Below, piece after piece: positions 1 to 6,543 of a stretch of DNA of 10,971 nt. The position numbers and the translations under genes were made by a program. Below the pieces are notes generated by a model, which saw only the letters and a list, made by a program, of their open reading frames with translations, was not told the DNA's origin and ran no database searches. The DNA is from AP-16 sp036395835 (GTDB lineage Bacteria > Pseudomonadota > Alphaproteobacteria > Rhizobiales > Xanthobacteraceae): NCBI GenBank assembly GCA_036395835.1, contig DASWCW010000169.1, forward strand, positions 1-10,971. Direction: 5' to 3'. How positions within the stretch are numbered: the stretch's first letter is position 1; each line of letters begins with the position of its first letter.

Positions 1-1737
1 CACCTCGCGCTCGAGGCCGCCGCTCGCGATCGCCATGTGCTCGGCGAAGAACCGCGCGATGCCCAGCCGGCCGGCGACGTCGTTGCCGCGATCGCTCCGC
101 ATCGCCGCCAACGCTTCCTCGGCGAGCGCGCAGCCGCCGGCGGCGACCGCGAACAGCCGCAGATAGGGCGTCGCGCCGGCGAGCGCTGCTTCCGGCCGGC
201 CAGCGAGCTCGGCGAGCAGCCAGTCGGTGGCGCGGTCGAGGCTGTCAATCGCCTCGCCCAAACGCTCCGCGGTCGCGCCGAGCGCCGGATCGTTGACGGC
301 GCGAACGCCCGCGACCGTGCCGCGCAGCTCTTGCAGGAACGCGCGCGCCGCCGCGCCCCCGGACAGCGGCAATTTGCGGGTGACGAGATCGATCGCCTGG
401 ATGCCGTTGGTGCCTTCGTAGATCGCCGCAATCCTCGCGTCGCGATAATGCTGGGCGGCACCGGTCTCCTCGATGAAGCCCATGCCGCCGTGGACCTGAA
501 TGCCGAGCGAGGCGACCTCGATGCCGATGTCGGTCGAGAACGCCTTGGCGACGGGGGTCAAGAGCGAAGCGCGCTCCTGCGCGCGCTCGCGCGCGCCCGC
601 GTCCCGCTCCCGGTGCGAGCGGTCGATCGCGGCGGCGGTCATGTAGCAGATCGCCCGCGAGGCCCGCGTAGAGGCGCGCATCAGCAGCAGCATGCGCTTG
701 ACGTCGGGATGCGTGAGGATCGGGCTCATGCCGGGGCCTGCCGCCTCCGGCGCCCGCCCCTGGCGGCGCTCGCGCGCGTAGGCGAGCGCCTGCTGGGTCG
801 CGCGCTCGGCGATCGCGACGCCCTCGAGCCCGACGCCCAGCCGGGCATTGTTCATCATGGTGAACATGCAGGCTAGTCCGCGGTTCTCTTCGCCGACCAG
901 AAAGCCGGTGGCGCCGCCGCCATCGCCGTACACCATGGTGCAGGTCGGCGAGCCGTGGATCCCGAGCTTGTGCTCGACCGAATGACAGCACACGTCGTTC
1001 TTCGCGCCCAGCGTGCCGTCGGGATTGACCAGATATTTCGGAACGAGGAACAGCGAGATGCCGCGGGTGCCGGGCGGCGCATCGGGAAGGCGCGCCAGCA
1101 CGAAATGCACGATGTTGTCGGTGAGATCGTGCTCGCCGTAGGTGATGAAGATTTTCTGGCCGGTGATGCGATAGCTGCCGTCCGCCCTGCGTTCGGCCTT
1201 GGTGCGCAACGCCGAGAGATCCGAGCCCGCCTGCGGCTCGGTGAGCTGCATCGTCCCCATCCACTCGCCCGACACGAGCTTGGGCAGATAGGTCTGCTTG
1301 AGCGCTTCGGCGCCGTGGGCGGCAAGCGCTTCGGCGGCTCCCATGGTCAGCAGCGGGCCGAGCCCGAACGCCATTGCGGCGGAATGCCACATCTCCAGGC
1401 AAGCGGCGTTGATCAGGTGCGGCAGGCCTTGCCCGCCCCAATCGGTCGACGCGGCGAGCCCGTTCCAGCCGGCCGCGCTCCAGGCCGTGTAGGCCTCCTT
1501 CCAGCCGGGCGGCATCTTCACCGCGCCGTTCTCGAGCGGCGTGCCGTGGACGTCGCCGACGCGGTTGAGCGGCGCGATCACGTCGGTCGCGAATTTGCCC
1601 GCCTCTTCGAGCACCGCGTCGACGAGGTCCTCGGTCAGATCGCCGTAGAGACCCTCGTCGAGGGCGCGCTTGAGCCCCGCCGCATGCTTAAGCGTGAAGG
1701 CGATGTCGCCGACCGGCGCCTGGTAGGTCATGGTCAT
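1..1737 (-). CDS. Acyl-CoA dehydrogenase, DmdC-like long form (3' end outside window)
   Basis: This is an FAD-dependent acyl-CoA dehydrogenase that would oxidise an acyl-CoA to the 2,3-enoyl-CoA in the cytoplasm and pass electrons to electron-transfer flavoprotein. Translation from the ATG at 1737 is open for 579 codons to the window edge without a stop. An N-terminal helical domain (about 40-160) is followed by the middle beta domain with LTEPQAGSD (165-173) and ITGQKIFITYGEHD, then the C-terminal helical domain with YEGTNGIQAIDL. E441 in YEGT aligns with the catalytic base of the family (Glu376 in medium-chain enzymes, Glu435 in DmdC). About 120 further residues match the extra C-terminal domain of the roughly 590-residue DmdC-like subfamily, so only a few residues should be missing. 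A second ATG lies at 1731; neither start has a strong Shine-Dalgarno sequence. The substrate is not predictable: DmdC acts on 3-methylmercaptopropionyl-CoA, but many relatives serve general fatty or aromatic acid degradation. Confidence 0.93.
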   Translation of the reverse strand, partial: MTMTYQAPVGDIAFTLKHAAGLKRALDEGLYGDLTEDLVDAVLEEAGKFATDVIAPLNRVGDVHGTPLENGAVKMPPGWKEAYTAWSAAGWNGLAASTDWGGQGLPHLINAACLEMWHSAAMAFGLGPLLTMGAAEALAAHGAEALKQTYLPKLVSGEWMGTMQLTEPQAGSDLSALRTKAERRADGSYRITGQKIFITYGEHDLTDNIVHFVLARLPDAPPGTRGISLFLVPKYLVNPDGTLGAKNDVCCHSVEHKLGIHGSPTCTMVYGDGGGATGFLVGEENRGLACMFTMMNNARLGVGLEGVAIAERATQQALAYARERRQGRAPEAAGPGMSPILTHPDVKRMLLLMRASTRASRAICYMTAAAIDRSHRERDAGARERAQERASLLTPVAKAFSTDIGIEVASLGIQVHGGMGFIEETGAAQHYRDARIAAIYEGTNGIQAIDLVTRKLPLSGGAAARAFLQELRGTVAGVRAVNDPALGATAERLGEAIDSLDRATDWLLAELAGRPEAALAGATPYLRLFAVAAGGCALAEEALAAMRSDRGNDVAGRLGIARFFAEHMAIASGGLEREV

Positions 1738-1763
1738 GTTCCGGAGCGAGGGATCGTTCCGGA
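1738..1763. repeat. Direct repeat GTTCCGGA x2 upstream of the acyl-CoA dehydrogenase
   Basis: GTTCCGGA occurs at 1738-1745 and again at 1756-1763, 18 bp apart start to start, directly upstream of the minus-strand acyl-CoA dehydrogenase start. Each copy contains the palindrome TCCGGA, so the pair also reads as an inverted repeat. The spacing of close to two helical turns would suit a regulator dimer, but this is inference. The ribosome would also cover part of this stretch. Confidence 0.35.
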
Positions 1764-1827
1764 TTTAGCAGTTCGGCGCGGCGGAGTCTCGGGCCGCGGC
1801 CGTTTTCGCCGGCGCGGCGAAGTCGGC

Positions 1828-1856
1828 TTGCATGTTGCGATCCTTCTGCTCTAGCT
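1828..1856 (+). promoter_or_regulatory. Weak candidate promoter for sua5 operon
   Basis: In the 145-bp gap between divergent genes, TTGCAT (1828-1833) is followed after 17 bp by CTAGCT (1851-1856), 26 bp before the sua5 start. The -35 element is reasonable and the -10 element is poor. The position suits a promoter for the plus-strand operon, but the match alone would not convince. GGAG at 1872-1875 is a good ribosome-binding site for the ATG at 1883. Confidence 0.25.
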
Positions 1857-1882
1857 CGGCCTTCCTCGACCGGAGCCTCAAG

Positions 1883-2884
1883 ATGGCTGTCGATCTGGCG
1901 ACCCGGGTGATGCGAGTCGAGCCTGCCGCGGCCGTAGCCGCAGCGCGCGCGCTCGCCGAGGGTCGGCTCGTCGCGTTTCCGACCGAGACCGTCTACGGCC
2001 TGGGCGCCGACGCCGGCAACGCCAGGGCGGTGGCGCGGCTCTTCGCCGCCAAAGGTCGGCCGAAATTCAATCCGCTGATCTCGCACGTTGCGGACCTCGC
2101 CACCGCCCGCCGGCTTGCCCGTTTCGATGCGGCAGCGAAGCGAATCGCTGCCGCGTTCTGGCCGGGGCCGCTCACGCTCGTGCTGCCGAAGCGAAGCGAT
2201 TGCCCGGTATCGGAGCTCGCCACCGCGGGGCTCGACACCATCGCGGTGCGCATCCCGGACCATCCGGTCGCTCGCGATATCCTGGCGGCGTTTGCCGGGC
2301 CCGTGGTCGCGCCTTCGGCCAATCGATCCGGCCACGTCTCGCCGACCACCGCCGCGCATGTGCTCGCGGATCTCGGCGGCCGGGTCGACCTCCTCATCGA
2401 TGGCGGACCGACGCAGGTCGGCATCGAATCCACGATCGTTGCCTGCCTCGACCAGACGGCTTTGCTGCTGCGTCCGGGTGGGCTGCCCCGCAGCAGGATC
2501 GAGGCGGTGCTGGGATTCGCACTGGCGGATCCGCCGCAAACCGATGCGGCAGATGCGCCGGTGGCGCCCGGGATGCTGGGCTCGCATTACGCGCCGAACA
2601 CCCAGCTGCGGCTCGACGCCCGCTCAGTCGAGCCGGGCGAGGCGCTGCTCGCCTTCGGCCCGGCGCTCGACTCCGGCGCCGAGCACGCCGCGGCGGTGCT
2701 CAACCTCTCGCCCGCCGGCGATCTCGTCGAAGCGGCCGCGAATTTGTTCTCGCATCTGCGCGCACTCGATTGCGCGGGCGTTGCGAGGATCGCCGTGATG
2801 CCGATTCCTCATGCCGACATCGGCGAGGCGATCAACGATCGCCTCGTCCGCGCGGCGGCACCCCGCAATCAGAGACTCGACTGA
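1883..2884 (+). CDS. sua5: L-threonylcarbamoyladenylate synthase, Sua5 long form
   Basis: It makes threonylcarbamoyl-AMP from threonine, bicarbonate and ATP, the first step of the universal t6A37 modification of ANN-decoding tRNAs; TsaD/B/E then transfer the group to tRNA. The 333-residue protein has the YrdC fold (about 10-205) with FPTETVYGLGADA from residue 32, the K57-x-R59...N63 nucleotide-binding signature, APSANRSG, GIESTI and LLRPGG. A linker follows and then the Sua5 C-terminal domain (about 225-333), starting near APGMLGSHYAPN, so this is Sua5/TsaC2 rather than the short TsaC. The ATG at 1883 is chosen because GGAG lies 7 bp upstream and conservation begins just after it. The frame is open further upstream (ATG at 1832), but that stretch looks non-coding. 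Only 8 bp separate it from the next gene, so co-transcription is likely. Confidence 0.95.
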   Translation: MAVDLATRVMRVEPAAAVAAARALAEGRLVAFPTETVYGLGADAGNARAVARLFAAKGRPKFNPLISHVADLATARRLARFDAAAKRIAAAFWPGPLTLVLPKRSDCPVSELATAGLDTIAVRIPDHPVARDILAAFAGPVVAPSANRSGHVSPTTAAHVLADLGGRVDLLIDGGPTQVGIESTIVACLDQTALLLRPGGLPRSRIEAVLGFALADPPQTDAADAPVAPGMLGSHYAPNTQLRLDARSVEPGEALLAFGPALDSGAEHAAAVLNLSPAGDLVEAAANLFSHLRALDCAGVARIAVMPIPHADIGEAINDRLVRAAAPRNQRLD

Positions 2885-2892
2885 AACCCGAC

Positions 2893-4317
2893 ATGTCCAC
2901 TCACCCGGCGGCAGTGCCATCGCCCGCGCTCCTGGCGCGGTTCGCCGCCATCGTCGGGGAAAAATACGCCGTCACCGATGCGACCGCGCAGGCGCCGTAC
3001 CTCGTCGAGATGCGCGGGCTCTATCACGGCCGCAGCCCGCTGGTGCTGCGGCCCGGCACGCCCGCCGAGGTCGCGGCGATCCTGCGACTGGCCGACGAGA
3101 CCAGGACGGCGATCGTCCCCCAAGGCGGCAACACCGGACTTGTCGGCGGCCAAATCCCGCTCGCGGGCGAAATCGTGCTCTCGCTCACCCGGCTCGACCG
3201 CATCCGCGAGGTCGACCCGATCTCGAACACCATGACGTGCGAGGCCGGGGTCGTGCTCGCCAACGCGCAAGCCGCGGCCGCGGCGGCCGAGCGGCTGTTT
3301 CCGCTGTCGCTTGCCGCGGAAGGCAGCTGCACGATCGGCGGCAATCTCGCCACCAACGCCGGCGGCACCGCGGTGCTGGCCTACGGCAATGCCCGCGAGC
3401 TCATGCTCGGGCTCGAAGTGGTGTTGGCCGACGGCCGGATCTGGAACGGCCTGAGCAAGCTCAAGAAGGACAACACCGGCTACGATCTCAAGCAGCTGTT
3501 CGTCGGCGCGGAGGGCACGCTCGGGGTCATCACCGCGGCGGTGCTCAAATTGTTTCCGCGCCCGCGGGCGGTCGAGACGGCGTTCGTCGGCGTGGCTTCG
3601 CCGCGCGCCGCGCTCGCCCTGCTCAACTTGGCCGAGGAGCGCGCCGGCGGCGCGGTGACGAGCTTCGAGCTCATGTCGCGCATCGCGGTCGAGTTCGCGC
3701 TGCGCCACGGCGCGGGAACCCGCGACCCGCTCGGCGCCCCGCACCCCTGGTACGTGCTGGTCGAACTCTCGTCGGCGGCGCGCGACGGCTTGCGGGAAAA
3801 TCTCGAGGAACTGCTGGCGGCGGCCGCCGAGCGCGGGCTCGTCGCCGATGCGGCGATCGCCGCCAGCATCGAGCAGGCGCAATCGTTCTGGCACTTGCGC
3901 AATCTGATCAGCGAGACGCAGCGTCCCGAGGGCGGCTCGATCAAGCATGACGTCTCGGTTCCGGTCCCGGCGGTGCCGGAGTTCATCGAGGCGGCGAGCG
4001 CGGCGGTCGAAAATTTGATTCCCGGCTGCCGTCCGGTGCCGTTCGGGCACCTCGGCGACGGCAACGTGCATTTCAACGTGAGCCAGCCGATCGGCGCCGA
4101 CAAGGCGGAATTTCTCGCGCAATGGGGTGCCGTGAACGCCCGCGTGCACGAGATCGTCGGAAAATTCCACGGCTCGATCTCGGCCGAGCACGGCATCGGC
4201 CGGCTCAAGCGCGATCTTCTGCCGCACGTGAAGGATCCGGTCACGCTCGACCTGATGCGCGCACTCAAGCACACGCTCGATCCCAACGGCATCCTCAATC
4301 CGGGCAAGGTGCTGTGA
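2893..4317 (+). CDS. FAD-linked D-2-hydroxyacid dehydrogenase (GlcD / D-2-hydroxyglutarate dehydrogenase type)
   Basis: This 474-residue protein belongs to the FAD-binding PCMH/vanillyl-alcohol-oxidase superfamily, in the branch holding GlcD, D-lactate dehydrogenase (cytochrome) and D-2-hydroxyglutarate dehydrogenase. These enzymes oxidise D-2-hydroxyacids to 2-oxoacids and pass electrons to the respiratory chain or ETF. The FAD pyrophosphate-binding motif PQGGNTGLVGG is at 76-86, followed by EGSCTIGGNLATNAGG and AEGTLGVIT. The C-terminal FAD-oxidase domain (about 230-470) carries HLGDGNVHFN (386-395) and SAEHGIG, with H386, H393 and E432 as probable metal ligands by analogy with human D2HGDH. 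It ends in the family's usual LDPNGILNPGKVL. No signal peptide or membrane segment is seen. The exact substrate (D-2-hydroxyglutarate, D-lactate or glycolate) cannot be told from sequence alone; length and motifs fit D2HGDH-like enzymes well. The last 4 bases overlap the Nudix gene start. Confidence 0.92.
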   Translation: MSTHPAAVPSPALLARFAAIVGEKYAVTDATAQAPYLVEMRGLYHGRSPLVLRPGTPAEVAAILRLADETRTAIVPQGGNTGLVGGQIPLAGEIVLSLTRLDRIREVDPISNTMTCEAGVVLANAQAAAAAAERLFPLSLAAEGSCTIGGNLATNAGGTAVLAYGNARELMLGLEVVLADGRIWNGLSKLKKDNTGYDLKQLFVGAEGTLGVITAAVLKLFPRPRAVETAFVGVASPRAALALLNLAEERAGGAVTSFELMSRIAVEFALRHGAGTRDPLGAPHPWYVLVELSSAARDGLRENLEELLAAAAERGLVADAAIAASIEQAQSFWHLRNLISETQRPEGGSIKHDVSVPVPAVPEFIEAASAAVENLIPGCRPVPFGHLGDGNVHFNVSQPIGADKAEFLAQWGAVNARVHEIVGKFHGSISAEHGIGRLKRDLLPHVKDPVTLDLMRALKHTLDPNGILNPGKVL

Positions 4318-4772
4318 AGCCCTCACATCGATCCGGATCCGACCCGAGAGCCTATCCGGACCGGCCGTTCCTGGCGGTGAGCGCCGTCGTGGTACGCGAC
4401 GGGCGCGTCCTCGTGGTGCGGCGCGCGCGCCCGCCGGCGCTGGACCGCTACACGCTCCCGGGCGGGGTCGTGGAGTGCGGCGAGACCCTCATCGAAGCCA
4501 TCCGGCGCGAAGTCGAGGAAGAGACCGCGATCGCCATCGAGCCGATCGATATCGCGGCCTATCGCGAGGTGATCGCCCGCGACGATGAAAATCGGCCCAA
4601 GCGCCATTTCGTCATCGTCGTGTTCGTGGCGCGCTGGCGCGCCCATGAGGCCAAGCCCAACGAGGAGATCGCGGAAGCGCGCTGGATCAAGCCCGAGGAA
4701 CTCGAGGCATTGCCGACGACGGACGGGCTTGCCGCGATCGTCGCCCGCGCGCTCGAGCGGCTCCAGGCCTGA
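4314..4772 (+). CDS. Nudix hydrolase
   Basis: It hydrolyses a nucleoside diphosphate linked to another moiety, in the cytoplasm; the substrate is unknown. The 152-residue protein holds a full Nudix box at 51-73: G51-x5-E57-x7-R65-E66-V67-x-E69-E70-x-A72-I73. All the metal-binding and catalytic glutamates are present. The only departure is alanine in place of the usual glycine at position 72. The preceding strand (FLAVSAVVVRDGRVLVVRRA) and the C-terminal EARWIKPEELEALP are typical. The start is GTG at 4314, overlapping the previous stop as GTGA; there is no in-frame ATG before the conserved core, and AAGG lies just upstream inside the previous gene. This overlap argues for translational coupling to the FAD enzyme. 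The stop codon shares one base with an ATG at 4772, but the next protein more likely starts at 4835. Confidence 0.9.
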   Translation: MKPSHRSGSDPRAYPDRPFLAVSAVVVRDGRVLVVRRARPPALDRYTLPGGVVECGETLIEAIRREVEEETAIAIEPIDIAAYREVIARDDENRPKRHFVIVVFVARWRAHEAKPNEEIAEARWIKPEELEALPTTDGLAAIVARALERLQA

Positions 4773-4834
4773 TGCGGCCCGGACCGGCAACCCGGCTTGC
4801 GATCGGCAAATTGCCGGCGCATATCTGCGGCGTC

Positions 4835-5224
4835 ATGATCGACAGCAGATTCCTCCGCGCCGTAGTGCTGGCCGTCGTCGTTGCGGCGACGGGCTGCGTC
4901 GCGCGCGCCGCGGAAGGCGGACCGCCGCCCTATCAGGCCGACCTGCAGCGGCTCGCCGAGATCCTCGGCGCGCTGCACTATCTGCGCAACATCTGCGGCG
5001 CCAACGAGGGCCAGACCTGGCGAAACGAAATGCAGGCTCTCATCGAAGCCGAAGCGCCGCCGGGTGAGCGGCGCGACCGGCTGGTGGCGAGCTTCAATCG
5101 CGGCTATCGCGGATTCCAGCAGACGTATCGCAGCTGCACCCCGGCCGCCGATCTCGCGATCCGACGCTATCTCGACGAGGGCGCGAGAATCTCCCGCGAC
5201 ATCACCGCGCGGTTCGCCAATTGA
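4835..5224 (+). CDS. TIGR02301 family secreted protein, function unknown
   Basis: I recognise the TIGR02301 family, small exported proteins of alphaproteobacteria without known function, from the run PPYQADLQRLAEILGALHYL, the FNRGYRGFQQTYRSCTPAA segment and the ending LDEGARISRDITARF. The 129-residue protein starts with a signal peptide (charged start, hydrophobic 9-20) and a likely signal peptidase I site after ARA near residue 25. C21 in ATGC is a weak lipobox, so a lipoprotein is possible but less likely. The mature part is helical, with C54 and C101 that could form a disulfide in the periplasm. The frame is open back to an ATG at 4772, which overlaps the Nudix stop, but starting there would put 21 polar residues before the signal peptide. 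No strong ribosome-binding site marks 4835, so the start is moderately sure. It probably closes the operon that begins with sua5. Confidence 0.85.
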   Translation: MIDSRFLRAVVLAVVVAATGCVARAAEGGPPPYQADLQRLAEILGALHYLRNICGANEGQTWRNEMQALIEAEAPPGERRDRLVASFNRGYRGFQQTYRSCTPAADLAIRRYLDEGARISRDITARFAN

Positions 5225-5454
5225 CATCGGCGGGCGCGATGCCGCGGGCGAACTCGACGCACGTCGGCATTAACCTTCCCCAAAGGTGCGGACTAGGTCG
5301 CGGCGGCGCACATGCTAACCTGCGGATCGGGACGGCCGCGGGCGGGCGCCGCTCGCGGAGTGCTCTGCCGCGATGGAATCGGAGCAGTCGCGTCGCGGAA
5401 ATCGAGGCCTGCTCACCCGGGGCTCCATGAGCACCGGTCATTCGAGGGTGCATG

Positions 5455-5718
5455 ATGAGCATGGGGATGCGTCTGACGGGTTGCGACCCGGTTCCCGATC
5501 ACGAACAGAAAAAGCGCGCGCTCGGCTATCTGTGGGAAGCCTGGGCCGAAGCCCGCCTCGACGGGGTCGATGAGGATTGTCTGGCGCAAGCCTCGTTGTT
5601 CACGGCGCTCGCGGAGCTCGTGTCGACCTACGGCGAGGATGCCGCCGCGCGCTATGCCGAAGGCCTGCCGGCCCGGATCCGCAACGGCGAATTTTCCGTC
5701 GATCTGCGGCGCCAGTAA
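5455..5718 (+). CDS. Small soluble protein of unknown function
   Basis: This 87-residue protein has no motif I can name. It is rich in Ala, Glu, Asp and Leu and is predicted mostly helical (EQKKRALGYLWEAWAEARLD, then ASLFTALAELVSTYGEDAAARYAEGL). It has no signal peptide or membrane segment, and ends in PARIRNGEFSVDLRRQ. It resembles short conserved hypothetical proteins I associate with Rhizobiales, so it is likely real. GAGGG at 5444-5448 lies 6 bp before the ATG at 5455; an ATG at 5452 is in the same frame but too close. The 230 bp upstream hold no other gene that I can support, only a short dyad ACCTT/AAGGT (5273-5287) and a GC-rich stretch, so it probably has its own promoter there. The next gene follows after 65 bp. 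Confidence 0.7.
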   Translation: MSMGMRLTGCDPVPDHEQKKRALGYLWEAWAEARLDGVDEDCLAQASLFTALAELVSTYGEDAAARYAEGLPARIRNGEFSVDLRRQ

Positions 5719-5783
5719 CCGCCCGCTCGCCTCCCCTGCAGCTCGAGCCCGCGACCTTGCCGGACACGGGTGCGCCGGCTTCA

Positions 5784-6395
5784 ATGCGGCTCGGCATGAC
5801 CGGTCTGTTCCGCATCGTTCCCATCCTGCTCGTGCTCGTGCTTTGGCCCCATGAGCCGGGCGCGCAGACGCCCGCACCCGGTCCCAAGAGCGGCCGGATC
5901 GAGCGGCCGGGCACGACTCAACCTGCCCCGATCCCCGAGATCCTCCGCGATCTCTCGCGGCTTCCGCCTCGCGCCGCGCGCATGCGCGAGCGCATGCTGG
6001 ACGCGGCCCGCACCGGCGATCTCGACAAGCTGCTGATCGTGATGCAGTCGAACGAGACCCTGCCGGTGTTCTCGTTCGGCAATGAAAAGGATCCGGTCGC
6101 GTACTGGAAGACGATCTACCCGGATTCCCACGGGCTCGAGATTCTCTCGATCCTGATCCAGGTGCTGGAAACCGGCTTCGTCCATATCCACAAAGGCACA
6201 CCGCAGGAAATGTACGTGTGGCCGTATTTCGCCCACGTGCCGCTGAAACAGCTCACGCCGGAGCAAAGGGTCGAGCTGTTCCGGATCGCCACCGGATCCG
6301 ACTACAAGAAGATGAGGGAGTTCGGCGCCTATATCTTCTACCGGGTCGGCATCGCGCCGGACGGCACTTGGCATTTCTTCGTCGCGGGCGATTGA
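5784..6395 (+). CDS. Secreted protein of unknown function
   Basis: The 203-residue product has a signal peptide: basic residues near the start, a hydrophobic core at 11-21, and probable cleavage near EPGAQ (about 27-28). The mature protein begins with a Pro-rich linker (29-50), then a cysteine-free globular domain. The strongest-looking conserved parts are DAARTGDLDKLLIVM, FGNEKDPVAYWK, GTPQEMYVWPYF (YVWPYF at 144-149), and the C-terminal segment from DYKKMREFGAYIFYRVG to DGTWHFFVAGD. This pattern resembles a conserved periplasmic hypothetical family of Rhizobiales, but I cannot give it a function. The start is uncertain: ATG at 5784 or 5796, neither with a good ribosome-binding site. The frame extends upstream into the previous gene, but that part overlaps a better-supported frame. 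The gene may be co-transcribed with the small protein before it. Confidence 0.8.
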   Translation: MRLGMTGLFRIVPILLVLVLWPHEPGAQTPAPGPKSGRIERPGTTQPAPIPEILRDLSRLPPRAARMRERMLDAARTGDLDKLLIVMQSNETLPVFSFGNEKDPVAYWKTIYPDSHGLEILSILIQVLETGFVHIHKGTPQEMYVWPYFAHVPLKQLTPEQRVELFRIATGSDYKKMREFGAYIFYRVGIAPDGTWHFFVAGD

Positions 6396-6421
6396 GAATT
6401 CGCACGACGGACGACGGATTG

Positions 6422-6493
6422 TAGGGCGGGTCGAGCGCAGCGAAACCCACCGAGACGCGAAATGGTGGGTCGCGCTTCGCTTGACCCACCCTG
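6422..6493. repeat. Imperfect palindromic intergenic repeat, 30-nt arms
   Basis: The left arm 6422-6451 (starting TAGGGCGGGTCGAGCG) and the right arm 6464-6493 (ending TTGACCCACCCTG) are inverted copies with 24 of 30 positions matching, around a 12-nt loop. The transcript would form a long hairpin between the secreted-protein gene and ygfZ. GTAGGGTGGGT...ACCCACCCTAC elements of this style are common dispersed repeats in proteobacterial genomes, so this is probably one copy of a REP-like family. It may end transcription of the upstream gene, although no T-tract follows. Confidence 0.75.
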
Positions 6494-6543
6494 TCAGGCC
6501 TCCGCCTCTTGAGGCGCGCGGGCGAGCGACTTAGGTTCGGGCC

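Noticed and set aside
245..1441. A 398-codon minus-strand frame inside the acyl-CoA dehydrogenase
   Set aside because: It is in a different frame from the true gene and its product is Arg-rich without any family motif. The true frame runs off the left edge, so it shows no stop in the window.
37..1854. Two long plus-strand frames (37-876 and 955-1854) opposite the acyl-CoA dehydrogenase
   Set aside because: Both are antisense shadows. The minus strand gives an unbroken, full acyl-CoA dehydrogenase with its catalytic motif.
2200..2892. A 231-residue N-terminal extension of the FAD enzyme overlapping sua5
   Set aside because: The extension is an out-of-frame reading of sua5. The family-typical N terminus begins at the ATG at 2893.
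2869..4326. A 485-codon open frame antisense to the FAD hydroxyacid dehydrogenase
   Set aside because: The product is Arg/Gly/Asp-rich with no domain, while the plus strand encodes a complete, motif-perfect enzyme. Long antisense frames are expected from the codon bias of high-GC genes.
5221..5430. A possible 69-residue protein in the gap before the small unknown protein
   Set aside because: No ribosome-binding site, Arg/Ser/Gly-rich composition typical of random GC-rich translation, and no recognisable feature.
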